Shown: positions 60,290-64,000 of the stretch, piece after piece
Numbering within the stretch: the first letter of the stretch is position 1
Layout: the number at the start of each line of letters is the position of its first letter
Assembly (NCBI RefSeq): GCF_029846635.1
Contig: NZ_JARVTG010000002.1
Coordinates: 434,001 to 498,000 of the forward strand
DNA from: Pokkaliibacter sp. MBI-7
GTDB taxonomy: Bacteria > Pseudomonadota > Gammaproteobacteria > Pseudomonadales > Balneatricaceae
DNA length: 64,000 nucleotides
Direction: 5' to 3'
Position numbers and translations under genes: made by a program
Notes under the pieces: model-generated
What the model was told of the DNA's origin: nothing
What the model saw: only the letters and a program-made list of their open reading frames with translations
The model's database searches: none

Positions 60290-61357
60290 TTAACGAGTGG
60301 GTAGCACGTCTTTCAGCTTGGCACGCATGCTGCGCAGGCAAGTCTCAGTTGTCGCCCAGTCGATGCAGGCATCGGTAATTGATACGCCGTATTTCAATTC
60401 GCTCAGATCGGCCGGGATGGACTGACTGCCCCAGTTGATATGGCTCTCGATCATCAGACCCATGATGGATTTGTTGCCTTCCAGAATCTGGTTGGCGACG
60501 TTGTCTGCGACCAGAGGCTGCAGTGCAGGATCTTTGTTGGAGTTGGCGTGGCTGCAGTCAACCATGATGTTGGTCGAGACACCTGCCTTACTCAGTTGCT
60601 GTTCGCAAAGCGCGACGTTGACGGAGTCGTAGTTGGGTTTGCTGTTGCCGCCGCGCAGTACGACATGGCCATACTGGTTACCGCGAGTGCGGGTGATGGC
60701 CACTTTGCCCTGATCATCGATACCCAGGAAGTTATGCGGGTGTGACACTGACTGAAGGGCATTAATGGCGACGCCCAGGCCACCGTCCGTTCCATTCTTG
60801 AAGCCGATAGCGCAGGACAAGCCGCTTGCCATCTCACGGTGAGTCTGTGATTCAGTGGTACGAGCGCCAATGGCTGACCAGCTGATCAGGTCCTGAAGAT
60901 ACTGTGGAGAGATAGGGTCCAGTGCTTCTGTTGCCAGGGGGAGGCCAAGCTCGGACAGATCGAGCAGCAACTTGCGAGCGGTATAAAGACCGGTCTCGAT
61001 GTCAAAGGAATCATCCAGATAGGGGTCGTTGATCAGGCCTTTCCAACCGACAGTAGTGCGGGGCTTCTCAAAATACACACGCATGACGATATAAAGGGTA
61101 TCAGACAGCTCTTCCGCCAGGGCTTTGAGGCGTTTTGCATAGTCTTTGGCCGCTTCTACGTCATGGATGGAGCAGGGGCCAATCACCACCATCAGGCGGT
61201 GGTCCTGACGGTCCAGAATGTTACGCACGATATCACGGCCTGTTAGCACGGTATTACGTGCGCGCTCAGAAATGGGTAGCTTGGCTTTCAACTCATCGGG
61301 TGTTGAAAGCAGCGTCTGGGATTCGATATTGAGGTTTTCTACACGTGAATCTGTCAT
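60290..61357 (-). CDS. 3-deoxy-7-phosphoheptulonate (DAHP) synthase, class I
   Basis: A 355-residue AroF/AroG/AroH-type enzyme, the first step of the shikimate pathway (PEP + erythrose 4-phosphate). Visible motifs are VIGPCSIHD, MRVYFEKPRTTVGWKG, GARTTESQTHREMASGLS and VDCSHANSNKD. The length is that of E. coli AroG (350 aa). Which aromatic amino acid feeds back cannot be told. The stop codon lies beside a small hairpin (AAATGGCC/GGCCATTT at about 60242-60260). Divergent from dsbD. Confidence 0.93.
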   Translation of the reverse strand: MTDSRVENLNIESQTLLSTPDELKAKLPISERARNTVLTGRDIVRNILDRQDHRLMVVIGPCSIHDVEAAKDYAKRLKALAEELSDTLYIVMRVYFEKPRTTVGWKGLINDPYLDDSFDIETGLYTARKLLLDLSELGLPLATEALDPISPQYLQDLISWSAIGARTTESQTHREMASGLSCAIGFKNGTDGGLGVAINALQSVSHPHNFLGIDDQGKVAITRTRGNQYGHVVLRGGNSKPNYDSVNVALCEQQLSKAGVSTNIMVDCSHANSNKDPALQPLVADNVANQILEGNKSIMGLMIESHINWGSQSIPADLSELKYGVSITDACIDWATTETCLRSMRAKLKDVLPTR

Positions 61358-61611
61358 TTTCTTTCCTGGCCTTGCGGCCTTTATACTAAGCCCTTTGTGT
61401 GACGGCCATGCCGTCCCCCCGAGCTTTGTACCATAGTGAGCTCAGGCACAGAAGCCCATAAGATTCAAACTATTGGCTTAATAGCCTGCATTTCTTTGTT
61501 GTTCTGACTGGTATGTGAACGATTGAGATATGCAGGGCCTGACGACGGTTGGGGAACTTCTGACGGTCGAAACGCTCTATGCCATATCTGTCCTTATTTT
61601 CCGGTATCTGC

Positions 61612-63516
61612 ATGTTACGCATAGTATTCGCCTGCCTGCTGGGCATTCTGATATCACCCGCTTACGCTGGGTTGTTCGATAAATCTTCAAATACTGAGCC
61701 GTTGCCGGTCGATCAGGCTTTTGTGATGTCGGTTGATCACAATGCGAAGGGCGAGGTGGCGCTGAGCTGGTATATCAGCCCGAGTTACTATCTCTACAAA
61801 GACAAGATCAAGGTCGAGGTATCCGGCAGTCAGGTGGAGAGCCTGATGCTGCCCGATCCGGGCGAGGAGAAGCCGGATCCTCTGTTCGGTAAGGTCGTGG
61901 TGTATCACCAGCAGGCTCATGCACAAATTTCTCTTGCTCGAGATGAGAGTGCGGCTGCTGCGGATACTCTCACAGTTACCTATCAGGGGTGCTGGGAAGG
62001 AGGGATTTGCTTTCCTCCTGTACAGCAGCAGCTGAAGGTGACAGATATTCCCGTTCGTACCAGCGACAGCATAAATACTCCCGTCTTACCGGCTGGCAGT
62101 GTGGAGAGCAGCAAGCTCTCCGGGCCTGCAGAGTCTGTTCAGGGACAAGGTGTCACTGCGCCTCCGGAAGGCGAGCAGATATCTGCCAGCAGCGCGGGCT
62201 CATGGTTTTTGGCGGGACAGGCTGACTTCCTGCAGCTGCTGAAACAGCAGAGTAGCTGGGTCATTGTGCTGGCCTTCTTTATTGCCGGTCTGGGTCTGTC
62301 CTTCACGCCCTGTGTGTTTCCAATGATTCCCATTCTTTCCAGCATGATTGCGGGCCAACAAGGGATGATGTCCAGCCGACGTGCTTTTTTTCTTTCCCTG
62401 ACCTATGTGCTGGCCATGGGAGTGACCTACACGATCGCGGGGGTGATCGCTGGATTATTTGGCGCCAATCTTCAGGCACAGCTACAAGCACCATGGATAC
62501 TGATCTTGCTTGCTCTGTTCTTTGTGACCTTTGCGCTGGCGATGTTTGGGGTGTTTACCCTTCAGTTGCCCTCAGCATTGCAAAGTCACATTAGTGTTGC
62601 TGCCAATCGGAAGAATGGGAGCGGATGGCTTGGAATTGCCATGATGGGCATGCTTTCAGCACTGATTGTTGGACCCTGTGTGGCTGCTCCGCTGGCTGGC
62701 GCATTGATCTTCATCGGCCAGCAGGGGAGTGCAGGGCTTGGCGCGGCAGCACTCTTTGCCATGAGCCTTGGGATGGGGGTGCCATTATTGATAGTCGGCA
62801 CGTCTGCGGGGCATATCCTGCCGAGAGCCGGCGCCTGGATGGAATCGGTCAAGCACGTTTTCGGCGTACTGATGTTACTGATGGCTTTGTGGCTGTTGGA
62901 GCGCGTATTGCCACTGGGATTAGTGCTGGCTTTGCTGGCCATTGTATTGCTGCTGGCGGCTGTCGTGTTGGGCGCATTACAGCCTCTTGATAATAATGCC
63001 GGTGCGGGAAGGCGTCTGGGTAAGGGTATTGCACTGCTTGTGCTGTTGTACTCAGTCGTATTGCTGGTGGGACTGGCAGGTGGTAGTCGCAATCCACTTG
63101 CTCCCCTGGCAGTCTATGCGGAGAGTAGTCATGAAGGTAACGTCAGTACGGAGTTGAATTTTCACACTGTCACGACCTGGGCGGAATTACAGCAGCAGCT
63201 GGCTCAAGCCAAAGAGCAGGGGCGTCCGGTGATGATGGACTTTTATGCTGACTGGTGTATCTCCTGCAAGGAGCTGGACGCTTTTACCTTCAAAGATGCG
63301 GCTGTCATGCAGGAGCTGAAAAGCTTTCACCTGATCCGTGTTGATCTGACCGCGAACACGGCAGACCATCAGCGCATGTACAAATTTTACGAGCTGGTTG
63401 GCCCTCCAGCGTTGGTTTTCTATTCCTCTCAGGGTGATCTGATGCGGTCGATGAGCTGGTCTGGCGTATTGTCAGCCGAGCAACTGTTGCGTCACCTGTC
63501 CAGGATGCCCATCTGA
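61612..63516 (+). CDS. dsbD: Thiol:disulfide interchange protein DsbD
   Basis: A 634-residue inner-membrane electron carrier that passes reducing power from thioredoxin to periplasmic DsbC/DsbG and cytochrome maturation. It has a signal peptide MLRIVFACLLGILISPAYA, N-terminal DsbD-alpha domain with the Cys pair in YQGCWEGGICFPP, eight-helix core with FTPCVFPMIPI and VGPCVAAPL, and the C-terminal thioredoxin-like domain with DWCISCKEL. The frame opens at ATG 61579, but ATG 61612 gives a proper signal peptide; neither start has a strong ribosome site. The length matches E. coli DsbD (565 aa) plus a Ser/Pro linker. Confidence 0.94.
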   Translation: MLRIVFACLLGILISPAYAGLFDKSSNTEPLPVDQAFVMSVDHNAKGEVALSWYISPSYYLYKDKIKVEVSGSQVESLMLPDPGEEKPDPLFGKVVVYHQQAHAQISLARDESAAAADTLTVTYQGCWEGGICFPPVQQQLKVTDIPVRTSDSINTPVLPAGSVESSKLSGPAESVQGQGVTAPPEGEQISASSAGSWFLAGQADFLQLLKQQSSWVIVLAFFIAGLGLSFTPCVFPMIPILSSMIAGQQGMMSSRRAFFLSLTYVLAMGVTYTIAGVIAGLFGANLQAQLQAPWILILLALFFVTFALAMFGVFTLQLPSALQSHISVAANRKNGSGWLGIAMMGMLSALIVGPCVAAPLAGALIFIGQQGSAGLGAAALFAMSLGMGVPLLIVGTSAGHILPRAGAWMESVKHVFGVLMLLMALWLLERVLPLGLVLALLAIVLLLAAVVLGALQPLDNNAGAGRRLGKGIALLVLLYSVVLLVGLAGGSRNPLAPLAVYAESSHEGNVSTELNFHTVTTWAELQQQLAQAKEQGRPVMMDFYADWCISCKELDAFTFKDAAVMQELKSFHLIRVDLTANTADHQRMYKFYELVGPPALVFYSSQGDLMRSMSWSGVLSAEQLLRHLSRMPI

Positions 63517-63737
63517 CCTGAGGCAAGCCCGGAGTCCTGCTGTTGAGCGTCGCTTCGGGCTGGCAAGCTTCATCTTTCAGGATCGGCATGGTGCACGGAT
63601 ACAATTCTCACTTGTGAAATCCCATGGCCTTATCTAAATTATCGAAAAAGGAATATTCGGGTCCTTTTGTATAACGGTTATTTATAACAGTTCGCACTGC
63701 CCGGAAAGCAATAACCAGATACGGCCAGGGGGAATGC
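63517..63737. other. dsbD-cysB spacer
   Basis: 221 bp. It contains TAACGG-TTATTTATAACAG (63672-63690), an AT-rich imperfect dyad just upstream of cysB, which fits an autoregulatory site of a LysR protein. No other feature seen. Confidence 0.4.
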
Positions 63738-64000
63738 ATGAAGCTCCAGCAATTACGCTATATCTGGGAAGTCGCCAAACACGATCTGAATGTGTCAGCG
63801 ACGGCCCAAAGTCTCTATACCTCCCAGCCAGGCATCAGCAAGCAGATCAGACTTCTCGAAGATGAGTTAGGCGTCGAAATTTTTTCCCGTAGCGGTAAGC
63901 ATCTCACCCATGTCACTCCTGCCGGTGAAAGCATTCTCAGTATGGCAGGAGAAATTCTGCGTCGGGTTGAAAGTATTAAACAGGTTGCACAAGAGTTCAG
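63738..64000 (+). CDS. cysB: Transcriptional regulator CysB (partial, runs off the window)
   Basis: The 87 visible residues begin MKLQQLRYIWEVAKHDLNVSATAQSL and continue with YTSQPGISKQIRLLEDELGV and FSRSGKHLTHVTPAG, nearly the E. coli CysB winged-helix domain. CysB is the LysR-type activator of sulfate assimilation that responds to N-acetylserine. ATG 63738 follows AGGGGGAA. The effector domain lies beyond the end of the sequence. Confidence 0.95.
   Translation, partial: MKLQQLRYIWEVAKHDLNVSATAQSLYTSQPGISKQIRLLEDELGVEIFSRSGKHLTHVTPAGESILSMAGEILRRVESIKQVAQEF

Noticed and set aside
1..64000. CRISPR arrays, prophage genes, restriction systems or toxin-antitoxin pairs
   Set aside because: I found no regularly spaced repeats, phage structural or integrase genes, or restriction genes. 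The DUF2185/Imm33-like gene has no toxin beside it.

Overview
The window is a chromosomal segment of a heterotrophic gammaproteobacterium, most likely from the Oceanospirillales/Pseudomonadales side. That placement rests on a Pseudomonas-like long Rmf next to a fused RlmKL, a Che2/F7-type chemotaxis cluster with an Aer-like receptor, the ppiB-lpxH/glnS-cysS block, and GntR-prpB-prpC. The placement is inference from gene content; no ribosomal RNA gene is present. Base composition is moderate in G+C, with AT-rich patches only in a few long intergenic regions.

Layout. 1-6.4 kb: end of an unknown coiled-coil protein, RNA helicase dbpA, a membrane-anchored DUF2726 protein, hisC, and a minus-strand run ppiB-lpxH-rsuA. 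6.8-10.1 kb: glnS and cysS, separated by three consecutive hairpins. 10.2-14.7 kb: a lipoprotein, an Aro8/LysN-like aminotransferase, a DHH phosphoesterase preceded by a 4 x 15-bp tandem repeat, and lplA. 14.8-16.1 kb: a complete IS3-family element. 16.2-24.4 kb: xthA, a GNAT acetyltransferase, a CPBP membrane protease, a lipoprotein, a cysteine synthase-like PLP enzyme, and a three-gene signalling unit (PAS-GAF histidine kinase, single-domain receiver, REC-GGDEF-EAL). 24.7-27.5 kb: divergent rmf and rlmKL. 28-31 kb: a GntR/FCD regulator with prpB and prpC. 31-32.4 kb: a second copy of the same IS3-family element, next to tRNA-Pro(CGG). 33-34.5 kb: a small HTH-like protein, a DUF2185 protein, and a UmuD-like protein that lacks the catalytic serine and sits behind a near-consensus LexA box.

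34.6-42 kb (minus strand): ETF-ubiquinone oxidoreductase, glyoxylate-shunt genes aceB and aceA, and the ribosomal oxygenase roxA. 42.7-52.6 kb (plus strand): a complete chemosensory operon STAS-cheY-cheA-cheW-aer-like MCP-cheR-cheD-cheB-short MCP, with no cheZ. 52.8-64 kb: a BASS transporter, a DUF6500-like protein, a Sel1-repeat protein, a long-chain acyl-CoA synthetase, glutathione reductase, a decayed IS1182-family transposase, DAHP synthase, dsbD, and the start of cysB.

Themes. Carbon metabolism leans towards fatty acids, acetate and propionate: acyl-CoA synthetase, ETF-QO, the glyoxylate shunt, and part of the methylcitrate cycle. The methylcitrate dehydratase (acnD-prpF or prpD) is not here. 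The least-explained parts are the LexA-box UmuD-like gene with its two small neighbours, the matching ELF C-termini of CheD and the short MCP, and several palindrome or repeat clusters upstream of regulated genes.
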